Below are positions 21,510 to 31,357 of a DNA stretch of 64,000 nucleotides, in pieces. The DNA is from Tritrichomonas musculus. Lineage: Eukaryota; Parabasalia; Tritrichomonadida; Tritrichomonadidae. Both the position numbers and the translations under genes were made by a program. A model generated the notes under the pieces. It was not told where the DNA came from, did no database searches, and was given only the letters and a program-made list of their open reading frames with translations. Every line of letters begins with the position of its first letter. Positions within the stretch are counted from its first letter, which is position 1. Where the stretch lies: the NCBI GenBank assembly GCA_039105265.1, contig JAPFFF010000065.1, positions 496,001 to 560,000 on the forward strand. The letters run 5' to 3'.

Positions 21510-23235
21510 TTAAATATTTGTCAACCAATATGCTCTAGTTCTCTTACCATTTTCATTTAATGTTTTCGTTTGGATGATATATCCCGAGGGACATTCATTA
21601 ATATCAAAGAATTTATACAAAGCTTTTTTACCTTTAAATAATATATTTAATTCCTTGTTAGCATATCTAGCTTTGACTTCACGATGCTTGGACCCAGCTT
21701 TTCTGTGGACACTCTGTTTACTCAAACATTGATTACATTTTGTTTTTTCTTCAATTATTTGATTATTAATACTTGACAACTCTGTTGAAGGCATGTCATG
21801 TAGTGCTATTTTTTCGTCAATGGTTTTATCTTTAACTAATTTATACATTCTAACACGTTTATTGTTAATCATTGGTTTTGTCATAATAATTTTATAATTA
21901 TCTGGCGTTATTTTGAATCCATAATATTTATATAATTTCTTTAATCCTCTGAACTCTTTATCTTCTTCAGAGATGTTGATACCAGTATGTGGATCAGAAG
22001 TACTATTTTTTGCTAATTTCTTCTTTTTCTGATTATTTTCAACTTTAGCCAACTCTGTTGGATTCAGCTTTGCTGTGGTCAATTGTGTTGGATTCTGCTC
22101 TACAGTGGCAGCAACGCTGACCCTTGCTTTGCAAGTGGCTGCATTGTAGACTCTTGCTTTGTCTGCGCAAGTGTTAACTAATAATGTTGTATTCTTTAAA
22201 GGAGTTAACAAAGATGTATTTCCTTGTAAAGGTATTGCATTTATTTTCCCTAATTTATTAAGAACTTTACGCCATGAATCAATTGTCATATTAAACCATG
22301 TATTGGCTCTCAATTGATTGAGTCTATATTCATATCTATTTAATGATTTTCTAACTTTGAATTTTCTATTTTCAGTGTCAGCTATTTTGAGAAATTGATT
22401 TGTTGTGGAATTATTTAAACGATTACGACCTATAAATTGCTCTACAGATGATATTGTATCGAGTGGTGTTTGAATGAATATTTGTAGAATGTTTTCTTTT
22501 AATGATTGACTAGCTTGTATTGTTGATGTTGCTATAATTACATCAATAATATTATTCTTATTTAATACATCATATATTTTACCTTTTTCATTGATGCTTA
22601 CTTCTTTTCTATCACCGTTATATATTGCGACTTTAAAATGCTTATTTGACTCTAGCATGTTGGTTTCACTAATTATATTCTTTAAAATCATTCCTTCATT
22701 TTTATCTTCAATTTTGATTAAAATTTTATCATAATTTGGTCTCTCTATTTTTATTAATTCTATTATTTCTTCACTAATTGAGTCATATTGTTTATTTATA
22801 TGAATAGATTCTATAGGCATTTTATTACATTTAGCAACTGTGTCATATTTATTCTTATCCAATTGATGTATGAAAATGTTTCTATTATATTCGGTTTTAA
22901 CATTTAGTGCTATTATTCTATAATCTTTAAACACAGATAATCCAGATATATCATCTATTGTTGCTGATATCAAACCAACATTATTAAAATCCCGTATGAT
23001 TTCTATTAATGGTATATTATTTAACAATAGGCGAGCTTCATCTATGATTAGCGTATAATTATCTAAATCAATATTGAATCCATCATTTTTATAAGATGGG
23101 GAATTATGGTAAGTATATTCAACAAGAGAACCAAGGCAGTGAGAAGCAGTGCTATATGTAGTTATTATTATTTTAACTTTTTTTGTAAATGCTTGTTTAA
23201 ATTCTTCAAATGCACCATCTTTTATTAATTGTTTT
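21510..23235 (-). CDS. Superfamily 2 helicase region (virus-like element, relic)
   Basis: Helicase motifs occur in order on the minus strand: IIITTYST (motif Ib-like, about 23165), IIDEAR (Walker B), LISATI (motif III), and IIATSTIQASQSL with VEQFIGRNRLNN (motifs V and VI). An ILIVPT (motif Ia-like) stretch is seen nearby at about 23320. The arrangement recalls viral replication-origin helicases of the UL9 type. The C-terminal 250 residues are basic and repetitive (Ala/Thr-rich blocks around 22050-22170) with no recognised domain. As part of a virus-like relic it is incomplete at its N-terminal side next to the terminus at 23470. Confidence 0.6.
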
Positions 23236-23469
23236 TTCTTCTATGTTATTGTTTAATAGTATAATATCATTATAGATATTGTTATAAAATTCAGATGCAA
23301 TATTTATAGTTGGAACAATCAATATGAATCTACAATTACAAGCAGTGTTTGGGGCATCATTATTTTCTAAGTAAAAATTATCGAGCTTTTTCTTATCATT
23401 TAATAAAGTTTTTGACTCACTTAGTGAGACCCTTGTTGTTGCAAGTGAAATAAATTTACAAACTGCATA

Positions 23470-23522
23470 AGTAGTATACGTTAGGCTGTGCGCCCTTAAC
23501 GGTCGCCCAGACCTAACTGCGC
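23470..23522. repeat. Left terminal inverted repeat of Polinton-like element
   Basis: Fifty-three bases beginning AGTAGTATACGTTAGG and ending CTAACTGCGC, the exact inverse of 32370-32422. Weaker similarity continues inward for about 20 bases. It is markedly more GC-rich than the surroundings. Confidence 0.85.
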
Positions 23523-23575
23523 TGACCGATATCACTAGGGAACTTTGAACAAAAAAAACATAACCATTTTAAAGT

Positions 23576-25660
23576 TTATGCTATATCCAATAGGGTAGCA
23601 TATGGTGTTCTTGTAAATATTTCACATTTTGGATTTTCAGAATTTGAAATTCCATTTTTGAAAAATGAACTGTTGAAAACTATTGATTGAGCAATAGAAA
23701 TAACATTGAAAGTTGTTTTGTCTAACGGAAAACGTATATTATTCAAATAAATTTCTGTTGGTTCACATTGATATTCCGATAAAGGCGAATTTGCAGAATT
23801 AAATGAAACATTGACTTTGATTTCTTTCTGAGCCACAATATTATTTTTAGTTTCAGGACAAGAAAGATAAATTGTTGCTTCATAATTGTCAAGTGCTTTT
23901 TCTAAATTATATCGAATTATTCCTTCAGATTTGTTATCAAAGGTATAATTAACTTTTGCCAGTTTTATCAAATTATTCATATCTGGTATGTCATCTTTTA
24001 ATGCATATATGGATAAATCTGGATCTGATTTGCCTTCGAGAGCAGCAAATCTGGCTTCAAAAGCGGCTATCGTAGCCTTTAATGTGGTATTTTCAGCCTC
24101 CAATGTCTCAATTCTGCCTTTGAGCACATCTAAAGCCTCATTTGTTTCATCAACAGTAGGATAAGTATTCATTATTTTTGCTATGTTTTCATCGTTTGCA
24201 TGTGAGTTTTCTTCTATTTGATCAATCTTTTTATTAAGCGCATCAATGTCACTCATATATGCTATATCATTTACAGAATATTTCATACTTCTTATCGCTG
24301 TGTTCTCTTTGATGCTGATTGCACTAATTCTATGTCTCTTTGGGTTATCAATAATTATAGTTTTGTCTTGGAGAGATGCAGTTGGAAAGTTCTCTGTGCC
24401 CTCATAGTTCGATATCTCTCCATTTGATATATGAATTATTGGATAATTCTCTTCATAGTCTATATCATTATATTCGCTTACTTTCATGATCATAATCCTG
24501 ACTTTGATATTTCCTTCACTTATTGTATCCTCAGCTTCTAAATGTATTTTGCCATCAATTAATTTGCCATTAATGTCAATTGTATCGTCTCTTTTCAAAT
24601 CACTTTTTGAAATAAAATCACTACTCTCAATCTCTTCGACCTTTGAGGCCAATAATTTGAAAGGTCTCTTCAAACTATCTCTGAATTGATTACACATTTC
24701 TTCTGTTGCTCTTATGGATAAAACTACTTTCGTAGGGTCATCAAAATCATCATCAAATGTTTCATCAGGTAATGGTTCATATTCTTTATCGCACCATTCA
24801 AAAAGTGGTGTTAAATCAGTTGTTGATTGTATTGAACGAGTAATCCCTGGGTTATCAAACAATTCCATATCACCAAGATTACGATAGCCGGCTCTTCTAT
24901 ACCACCATTCTCTAAAAAAGTTCTGAATTCTTTGCAAAATTCCACCGCCTCTGGTTGTTGTTTGGCCTGCATTGGAAACAGTTTTAGTGGGAAATTTGAT
25001 GAAGTTAGGGTTAATTGACATTCCGATAGATATGGCACTTCCAACTGTCCCTGCTATACCAAAAGCTAATGCAACATAAGAAATCATTCGTGTATTTTTT
25101 TCATCATATTCTAAATTTTGTGTTTTTAAATTAATAGCGACCATTTCTGAATTCAAAACATCAACCTTATTTGAAATAGCTTGAACATCATATGAAACAA
25201 CATCAAAATTATTTGTCAAAACATTTAAATCACTTCTCATCGTCGTGATGTTATCGGCAGTTATTATTTTTGATGAAGTGATATTATAATCTGTATACAA
25301 AGTAGTTGCTGCATTTGGGTTTGGACAAACATCATAGAATTGAGATTTAATAATATAAGCAAAAGCATTTGTTTTTGAATCCCAATTGACTTCTTCTATT
25401 GAATTAATAATATCTTTTCTGAGATATAATTCAATATTTCTGTTATTGTCATCAATTAAACTATCTTCTAAATGTAATTCAAGGCTTTCAATTGTATCTT
25501 TCAGAGGAATAAGACCAAAATGTCCTTTTTTATTGACTGAATTAACAAAAACACCATTTGCTTTAAATGTATAAGCAACAGTAAATTGTGGATAACCAGG
25601 TGTTTCAATATTTAAATGGATTTTATCAATCTCTTCAATTATTATTTGGATAATCATCAC
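23576..25660 (-). CDS. Large coiled-coil, membrane-segment protein of Polinton-like element (694 aa)
   Basis: A 694-residue protein. Residues about 150-190 are heptad-like (LNVLTNNFDVVSYDVQAIS), followed by one strong hydrophobic segment at about 193-218 (ISYVALAFGIAGTVGSAISI). A second long coiled coil lies at about 490-560 (IDQIEENS, LKGRIETLEAENTTLKATI), followed by a beta-rich end. Such a trimeric-fibre or minor-capsid layout is common in virus structural proteins, but no family can be named. Its 3' neighbour in transcription order is the element terminus; its upstream neighbour overlaps by a few codons, suggesting a compact virus-like gene cluster. Confidence 0.6.
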   Translation of the reverse strand: MMIIQIIIEEIDKIHLNIETPGYPQFTVAYTFKANGVFVNSVNKKGHFGLIPLKDTIESLELHLEDSLIDDNNRNIELYLRKDIINSIEEVNWDSKTNAFAYIIKSQFYDVCPNPNAATTLYTDYNITSSKIITADNITTMRSDLNVLTNNFDVVSYDVQAISNKVDVLNSEMVAINLKTQNLEYDEKNTRMISYVALAFGIAGTVGSAISIGMSINPNFIKFPTKTVSNAGQTTTRGGGILQRIQNFFREWWYRRAGYRNLGDMELFDNPGITRSIQSTTDLTPLFEWCDKEYEPLPDETFDDDFDDPTKVVLSIRATEEMCNQFRDSLKRPFKLLASKVEEIESSDFISKSDLKRDDTIDINGKLIDGKIHLEAEDTISEGNIKVRIMIMKVSEYNDIDYEENYPIIHISNGEISNYEGTENFPTASLQDKTIIIDNPKRHRISAISIKENTAIRSMKYSVNDIAYMSDIDALNKKIDQIEENSHANDENIAKIMNTYPTVDETNEALDVLKGRIETLEAENTTLKATIAAFEARFAALEGKSDPDLSIYALKDDIPDMNNLIKLAKVNYTFDNKSEGIIRYNLEKALDNYEATIYLSCPETKNNIVAQKEIKVNVSFNSANSPLSEYQCEPTEIYLNNIRFPLDKTTFNVISIAQSIVFNSSFFKNGISNSENPKCEIFTRTPYATLLDIA

Positions 25661-26291
25661 AAATTATATTTAGTTTACCAATTGAATAATCTGGATATCT
25701 TTCATCATTAACTATTTCTGAATCATCAAGAAACCAATATAAACTTTTTGGTTCAATTTTTGTGCCATCTTTCTTAATTAATTCAAATTTTTTAGATGTA
25801 TTTTGAAAAAGTCCATGAATTAAACTTTCCGGTGATGACTCACTTTTTGGGATTAATTTTTCATTTGCTTCAGTTTTCTTGATCATAATGAAAACAGAAT
25901 TTGATGGTCTAGAAGATTCTGACATTTTTGTTCGATTCAATTTATTCACAACTTTCCCAACGATTCTTGCTTGAATATTATTGCCCATCCATTTTGTTCC
26001 ATCCCAGGTTAAGACCCATTCATTTCCAAAACAATATTCTTTGAATTTAAATTGTAAATTGAGAGGTATTGTATAATCTGAGGGTATTTCAAAAATCATT
26101 TTATAATAATCATTATCTTCTGAAATAATTGAAGGCTTATAGAAATAATGAACGTCACTTTTGTGTAATTTGAGAGCATTATCTGCTTCAATTATTTTGC
26201 ACTTAAAAACTGGTTTATTCGATTCAATAAAATCTTGACTTGTTTGATTCATTATACTCAAATCACCGTTCATCCATAACGTATATGGCAC
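25635..26291 (-). CDS. Hypothetical protein of Polinton-like element (218 aa)
   Basis: A 218-residue frame between the two large fibre-like genes, overlapping the downstream gene by 26 bases. The composition is globular with many aromatic residues (FKFKEYCFGNEWVLTWDGT, SLYWFLDD). The reading frame stays open upstream of the coordinate given and the true start is uncertain. No family is recognised; position suggests a virion or assembly component. Confidence 0.45.
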   Translation of the reverse strand: MPYTLWMNGDLSIMNQTSQDFIESNKPVFKCKIIEADNALKLHKSDVHYFYKPSIISEDNDYYKMIFEIPSDYTIPLNLQFKFKEYCFGNEWVLTWDGTKWMGNNIQARIVGKVVNKLNRTKMSESSRPSNSVFIMIKKTEANEKLIPKSESSPESLIHGLFQNTSKKFELIKKDGTKIEPKSLYWFLDDSEIVNDERYPDYSIGKLNIICDDYPNNN

Positions 26292-26476
26292 AATATTGAG
26301 ACGCTCATCAAAAGCTATGAAAAATCGAGAGCTATCTTCAGAACATTTATTTGTATATCCTTTCGATTCTTCATCATAAGCTATTATCGGACATTGAATA
26401 TGATTATCATGAACGCTTATGAAAAATTCTTTGATATATCGTCCTTCTGTGTCATAAAAAACATCTTTTCTGAGAA

Positions 26477-28861
26477 TTATTTTGAATATATTCCATTTAA
26501 AGCTTTCAATTTTTGTTCAATATCATCATCGTTTATTTTAATTTTCAATATATTATAATTTACATTATTGATTGTTTTTGTATCCCCTTCAACGTTTTCA
26601 TTTTTCACATTGAATTCTGGAACTCCAAATTTTATATTAAAAAGTGAATCTGTCTTATCTGATGACGTAGCTAATTTTTCAATATCAACACCGTTTATTA
26701 ATCCATTTACATTCAAATTTGCTAATATATTGAAATTGCCTAAAACCGGTTTTTTCTCATCAATTGTTCGGCCATCTTCTTTCAAAATATTGATATCATA
26801 GCTTTCTAATAATTCATTTACTGAATTCACTCCTGAAATATTTGCTGGCAAATTATTATTAATATTAATATCTGCTATTTCATCTGATAATAATTTAATA
26901 TCATCAACGGGGTCTACATGATGGCGCCAAACCCATTCACCTCCATATTGAACAATTTGGCCTTTTCCTAAAAATCGGCCTTGATTCAATAATTCAACCA
27001 TAACTGACACTTCCTCTGAATAGCTATTTCTCCAATTGCTGTCAAAACCTCTATTTCTATATGATAACATCACCCACTCTTCTAAATAATCATCCCATAC
27101 ATAGTTATCAGGAGGAACAAATTCATGATTGGTTCTCCATCCAGCTTCAAAATTCTGTCCATGTTCTTGCCATTCTTGATCAAAAACATTCCAAACATAA
27201 TTATCACCAAAATGTTGTCTTTGATCTCTTTGCCATTCTAATCTTTCACTTTGATCTTGATTTGTATATGAGTTATAATTTGCATGAAATGTCCATTGAT
27301 CATATCTATCACTCCAACGAAAAACACCATCATTTATTTGAGATGGCAACAGAGAGGTTGCTAATGCTGAACTAGGATTCGTTCTCCAGTCTGCATTTGA
27401 TTCTTGAATACCATTTTCTGCACCGATAGCAACCCATTCACCATGAAAAGTGTCAATGATAAAATTGCGTGGCATATTTTGTGCATTAAGATTTGTTCGC
27501 CAAACAGATTGAAAATTAGAATTATTATGAAGAACCCAATGATCAGTTAATATGTCAAAAACATAATTTTCATCTCTTTGAAAAGAACGATCATGTGATG
27601 TGTCAATTACATTCACTTTTTCTTTCTTTTTTCGTCGTCTTTTTATCGTTGTGTTCACTTGAGTTGCTGCTTCTTGATATATTTCTGGTTGAAACATCGC
27701 ATCAACAAAAGAGCCGACACTATTATCAATTATTAAATGATTTTGCTTTTGAATTAATTGTTGAATGTCAAGATGTTGTTGTTGAGAAATTTGGCCAAAA
27801 AATCTTTGATTATTATTATTATTATTATCATTACAATTGCATTCTCTTATATTTGAGACTCTTTCTTCTAAAACATTATGTTGCTGAATAATATTTCGAA
27901 TATTTCTATTTGTTGTATCGATCCATCCCTGAAAACTAGGGTCTCTCATATCGTCATCATTATTATCATCATCATTATTATCATTTCCATTTCCATCAAT
28001 AATAATGCCATTATTAATATCCAACAATTGCCCACCTTCAAAATTGCTCGTGCTTAATGATAAACGTCCATTTTCAATTTTTTTGGCACCAATCTTTTTG
28101 AATGCACTTGTGATTACCATGCCCATAATTCCTGAACCAAGAAGAACCAAAATAACAGTAAGGATACTTTTCATAAGCTCTGTTTGGTTTTCATAATATT
28201 TTTTCAAAAATTCATAAGCACTATTCACTTCAATAACGATATCACCCGTCGTTTCTATTGGATGATTGACAAATTGATAAACTGCATGAATAATTTTTTT
28301 TGTGGATTTATCCCATATTAATTGAACTGTACCGTTAAATATTTCAATAAATTTTTCTTTGGAAAAGTTGTTATATAAAAATGTTTGTATTGGAGCTGTA
28401 TATTTACTATTTTGAATTATCTCTTTGAGCCAATCCATGAACTTGCCTATATCAACTGGATTTTCAATATCAACAATATCCTCTCCATCAAACATAAAAC
28501 GATATTCTCTATTTTCTATTTCTCCATCTAATTTATGAAATGGTATCTGAATTCTATCAAGAGCCTCCATCATTTTCTGTTTATTTATATTTTTGCCTAT
28601 CCATTCTTTCCAGTCTTCAAAACTGCTTGTATTTGAAATGTATTGTTTCAAAAAGTCGACAAAATTTTCGACAACGGCAAAATGTTTATCACCAGCAACA
28701 TCATCATCAAAATGTGCTATATATGTCTTCTGATATGTTTCTCCATCTTTACCAAACACAGTCTGTTTAAAATTATTATATATATTTTTCAAAGCAGTTT
28801 TATTAAAATTCTCCATGATATGACGGAAAAAATTCTGATTCTGTTTATCGGCCTTCTTCAA
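26477..28861 (-). CDS. Fibre-like protein with W-rich repeats, Polinton-like element (794 aa)
   Basis: A 794-residue protein in three parts. The N-terminal 230 residues are helical and charged. A hydrophobic segment at about 235-260 (SILTVILVLLGSGIMGMVI) is followed by an Asn/Asp-rich linker (encoded by a GAT/AAT run near 27955-28010). Residues about 425-650 contain at least five imperfect units of about 40 residues with a YVWD...EWV...W(R/Q)xN pattern, resembling repetitive receptor-binding or beta-solenoid modules. The C-terminus has a tail-fibre-like motif (FNILANLNVNGLINGVDI). This is the best candidate for a surface spike or fibre of the element, by layout only. Confidence 0.6.
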   Translation of the reverse strand: MKKADKQNQNFFRHIMENFNKTALKNIYNNFKQTVFGKDGETYQKTYIAHFDDDVAGDKHFAVVENFVDFLKQYISNTSSFEDWKEWIGKNINKQKMMEALDRIQIPFHKLDGEIENREYRFMFDGEDIVDIENPVDIGKFMDWLKEIIQNSKYTAPIQTFLYNNFSKEKFIEIFNGTVQLIWDKSTKKIIHAVYQFVNHPIETTGDIVIEVNSAYEFLKKYYENQTELMKSILTVILVLLGSGIMGMVITSAFKKIGAKKIENGRLSLSTSNFEGGQLLDINNGIIIDGNGNDNNDDDNNDDDMRDPSFQGWIDTTNRNIRNIIQQHNVLEERVSNIRECNCNDNNNNNNQRFFGQISQQQHLDIQQLIQKQNHLIIDNSVGSFVDAMFQPEIYQEAATQVNTTIKRRRKKKEKVNVIDTSHDRSFQRDENYVFDILTDHWVLHNNSNFQSVWRTNLNAQNMPRNFIIDTFHGEWVAIGAENGIQESNADWRTNPSSALATSLLPSQINDGVFRWSDRYDQWTFHANYNSYTNQDQSERLEWQRDQRQHFGDNYVWNVFDQEWQEHGQNFEAGWRTNHEFVPPDNYVWDDYLEEWVMLSYRNRGFDSNWRNSYSEEVSVMVELLNQGRFLGKGQIVQYGGEWVWRHHVDPVDDIKLLSDEIADININNNLPANISGVNSVNELLESYDINILKEDGRTIDEKKPVLGNFNILANLNVNGLINGVDIEKLATSSDKTDSLFNIKFGVPEFNVKNENVEGDTKTINNVNYNILKIKINDDDIEQKLKALNGIYSK

Positions 28862-28879
28862 TTTTTCAAAAACATTGGC

Positions 28880-28966
28880 TAGGCTTTTGATTTGACCATA
28901 TTTTCATTCCTTTTTCAATTGAATCTGATAGGATTTTGATTTGACCATATTTTCATTCCTTTCACC
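28880..28966. repeat. Short tandem duplication
   Basis: A unit containing TTTTGATTTGACCATATTTT is repeated about 46 bases apart (near 28886 and 28932) between two element genes. It is a recent-looking local duplication. Confidence 0.6.
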
Positions 28967-29218
28967 TATATAACCAATTATCGATCCAAAAAGTGTGATT
29001 TTATGTACTGAACAATATTTGGCCACTAAATTCAATATTTCTTTAACGTCCTCATAATCATCCCAATCAAATTTCTTTGCCCAATCAGTAAAGATTATTT
29101 TTTTGTTTGATAATTTAAACTTTGATTTACAAATTTCTGATAATTCAGATATTTCTGTCTTTTTCAATGTTTTATTAAAATAAAGTGAACATTCAATTGG
29201 CAAAATTAATTCTGGCAT
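28904..29218 (-). CDS. Hypothetical small protein of Polinton-like element (104 aa)
   Basis: A 104-residue frame on the same strand as its neighbours, between the protease and the 794-residue protein. It is of mixed globular composition (KKIIFTDWAKKFDWDDYEDV, HKITLFGSIIGYIG). Its 3' end runs into the tandem duplication noted at 28880-28966. No family is recognised. Confidence 0.45.
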   Translation of the reverse strand: MPELILPIECSLYFNKTLKKTEISELSEICKSKFKLSNKKIIFTDWAKKFDWDDYEDVKEILNLVAKYCSVHKITLFGSIIGYIGERNENMVKSKSYQIQLKKE

Positions 29219-29243
29219 TTTTATTTATTGAAAAATTTTTATT

Positions 29244-29963
29244 TTACATTCTTTTTGATTTATCTTTTGGTACACCAGATTCTACATCTTCATGAACATT
29301 CCAATAAGGGTATTTATATGGTTTAGCTAAATGATATGCACCTTTTTTAATAAAATAATTATAAGTCTCTTGTTCGATTCTTTCCTTCTCAGCTTGACTC
29401 ATTTTTTTTTTGGGAAGAGTCGGTTTTTCTGTGTTGTTAGAATGTTTTTGAAAACTGGGTGGTGTAGGTGGGAGGGGAGCTGTTTCTAATGATTTGCTCT
29501 TTAATTCACGTGCAATTCTTTGTCTAATATTAGGTACGTCATCTATTGGATAAGGCCATTTACCATCATGCAATAATATCCTTGCATTTTGCATCATTAA
29601 TATAGCACAATCAATATCATTATTTTGTTTAGGAACACGATTATATCTCATTGGATATTTCTGATTAATGCCTTGTGATTTCAAGAATTTATTCATTATT
29701 TTACCGATATCTGGGTATGCTTTCATGTTTGAATCATATACACCGATATCTTTATTGCCATTATCGATTACTATTAATATCCAATGTTCCTCTAGTTCAG
29801 CAGGAATTACAATGCAATCATAATAATCAATTGGTTTCTTATTAAACTGTGGAGCTTTACTAAGATACTCAAAGAGAGAGTCCACTGCTTCTTGTTTCGG
29901 ATTCTCATATAGATAATAAAACCAATCAGGAGGCAATAAGGCTACATGTCCTATTCTTTTCAC
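29244..29963 (-). CDS. C48 (Ulp1/adenain-like) cysteine protease of Polinton-like element
   Basis: A 239-residue protein whose first 150 residues match the adenain/Ulp1 fold: HW (H60) after EE, the acidic residue in YDSN (D77), a Gln at about 113 and the nucleophile in DIDCAILMMQ (C119). This His-Asp-Gln-Cys order is diagnostic for clan CE proteases. In Polintons and adenoviruses this enzyme matures virion proteins. The C-terminal third is proline- and lysine-rich and probably disordered. It is the strongest single argument for assigning the element to the Polinton/virus-like group. The frame is open over its length. Confidence 0.75.
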   Translation of the reverse strand: MKRIGHVALLPPDWFYYLYENPKQEAVDSLFEYLSKAPQFNKKPIDYYDCIVIPAELEEHWILIVIDNGNKDIGVYDSNMKAYPDIGKIMNKFLKSQGINQKYPMRYNRVPKQNNDIDCAILMMQNARILLHDGKWPYPIDDVPNIRQRIARELKSKSLETAPLPPTPPSFQKHSNNTEKPTLPKKKMSQAEKERIEQETYNYFIKKGAYHLAKPYKYPYWNVHEDVESGVPKDKSKRM

Positions 29964-30047
29964 TTTTTTTCCTTTTTCTATTAATAGTTTTAGATATGGA
30001 TATACTTCTTTTGATTCTAATTGTGAATTATTATCAGTGATTGCATT

Positions 30048-30332
30048 TTAATCAATAAATTGGTCGAGATCCATTGGAGGTGTTGGTGGTCTTGATGTGT
30101 GCCTTGATGTTTGTTTTGATGATTGAGGGGATGTTTGTGGGGGTGGGGGAGGAGGTGGCGCTCTTGATGTACCGCTTGATGATAATGTAGATGTTTGAGA
30201 AGAAGACGATGAAGATGCCAACTTTTTAAGTATAGGTTTGGCCGAAAACGATGACTTTTTCTGAAAGATTGTTTTGTTTTGTGATGGCTCTTCTTGAGGT
30301 GGCGGTAATGCATCATCATGCTCTGGCTTCAT
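30048..30332 (-). CDS. Proline/serine-rich protein of Polinton-like element (94 aa)
   Basis: A 94-residue low-complexity frame, rich in Ser, Pro, Thr and Gln (RAPPPPPPPQTSPQSSKQTS), with a basic middle (KKSSFSAKPILKKLASSS). It lies directly upstream of the protease gene on the same strand. An overlapping His-rich frame is its shadow. Probably a disordered accessory or the 5' part of a longer gene; function unknown. Confidence 0.4.
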   Translation of the reverse strand: MKPEHDDALPPPQEEPSQNKTIFQKKSSFSAKPILKKLASSSSSSQTSTLSSSGTSRAPPPPPPPQTSPQSSKQTSRHTSRPPTPPMDLDQFID

Positions 30333-30671
30333 CCATTTTGCATGTCTTTTTGGTTTGGGCTTATAATATTATATGAACTTAAAGGCAGCATTATTGTCAC
30401 TTTGCACCTTCCCATATTTAATGAAATAAACTGGATTCCAAAAACTGGACCTCTCAATTTATTTGTGGGAAATTCAAAATATTATTTTTTAATTTGATAA
30501 TATTATTTTCTATTTCAGAGGTCCAGTTTTTGGAACTTTCAAAAATTAAATATATATTGAAAAATTGAATAGTTTTTATATAAAAAAATTCAATATATTT
30601 GAATTGTGAAAGAAAATTGAATAAAAAATAGAAATAAAATTAATATGGATTCATTATTTCATCATCGGTAC

Positions 30672-30722
30672 AATTCTCTTCTTCTTCCTCTTCTTCCTCT
30701 TCCTCTTCTTCTTCTTCTTCAA
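30672..30722 (-). repeat. Glutamate-coding GAA/GAG run
   Basis: A TTC/CTC-rich stretch on the plus strand that reads as a long run of Glu codons on the minus strand, followed by ENCTDDEIMNPY. It is a low-complexity acidic tract within the inverted-repeat segment. Confidence 0.6.
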
Positions 30723-30875
30723 ATTCTACATATTCTTCTTCATTTTCATTATTTCTTAAATATTCTATGATACTTTCAAGTTCAAATGGTATTTTTTTCA
30801 TTATTTTATTATGTTTTTTGAATTCTTTAATTTTCCTCTCAATTTCAAGGGCCTTGTTTTTAACAATAATGTTAT

Positions 30876-31286
30876 TTATCTGATTGTCACCAATACGTTC
30901 TTATTTGTTTGTTTTCGGGATCGAGTAGAATGATCAGATTTATCATAGTTATCATCTTGGTTTAAAGATTTGTCGGAGTATTGATCTTGATCACCAAATA
31001 TTTTTTGATTATCTTCGATCTTATTTGTTTGTTTTCGGGATCGAGTAGAATGATCAGATTTATCATAGTTATCATCTTGGTTTAAAGATTTGTCGGAGTA
31101 TTGATCTTGATCACCAAATAATTTTTGATTATCTTCGATCTTATTTGTTTGTTTTCGGGATCGAGTAGAATGATCAGATTTATCATAATTGTCATCTTGG
31201 CTTAAGGAATTATAATGAATTTGATTTTGGTTTGCTGAATTGCTTGATCCCATTATGAAAGTAAACAAAATTTCAATATCATTCAA
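30876..31286 (-). CDS. 40-residue tandem-repeat hydrophilic protein (136 aa)
   Basis: A 136-residue frame containing nearly three copies of a 40-residue unit (NYDKSDHSTRSRKQTNKIED then NQKIFGDQDQYSDKSLNQDD), encoded by 120-bp DNA repeats that start at 30901, 31021 and 31141 and differ at only a few bases. It is strongly hydrophilic and disordered, with no known domain. The near-identity of units shows recent tandem amplification. It lies within the inverted-repeat segment and may be cargo of that insertion. Confidence 0.5.
   Translation of the reverse strand: MNDIEILFTFIMGSSNSANQNQIHYNSLSQDDNYDKSDHSTRSRKQTNKIEDNQKLFGDQDQYSDKSLNQDDNYDKSDHSTRSRKQTNKIEDNQKIFGDQDQYSDKSLNQDDNYDKSDHSTRSRKQTNKNVLVTIR
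30901..31200. repeat. 120-bp tandem repeat, about 2.5 units
   Basis: Units begin at 30901, 31021 and 31141; the first two are complete and nearly identical, the third is about half length. In-frame with the 136-residue protein, since 120 is a multiple of three. Confidence 0.9.
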
Positions 31287-31357
31287 AATTTAAAAGAAGC
31301 TTTGAAAAAATTCTATATATTTAAAAAAATTGAGAGGTCCAGTTTTTGGAATTTAGT

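Larger units (their letters stand above)
19945..23469 (-). mobile_element. Virus-like (Polinton-like) element piece with helicase
   Basis: This piece begins with AGTAGTATAC at 19945, the same ten bases that start the termini at 23470, after which the sequence differs. It carries two small minus-strand frames and a superfamily 2 helicase region, and stops at the terminus of the next element. No matching right end with a 6-bp duplication was found, so it looks like an incomplete relic, broken in a few places, of a family related to but distinct from the neighbour. Moderately old: frames are still largely readable. A 20-base tandem repeat (about 2-3 units) lies near 21115-21175. Confidence 0.55.
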
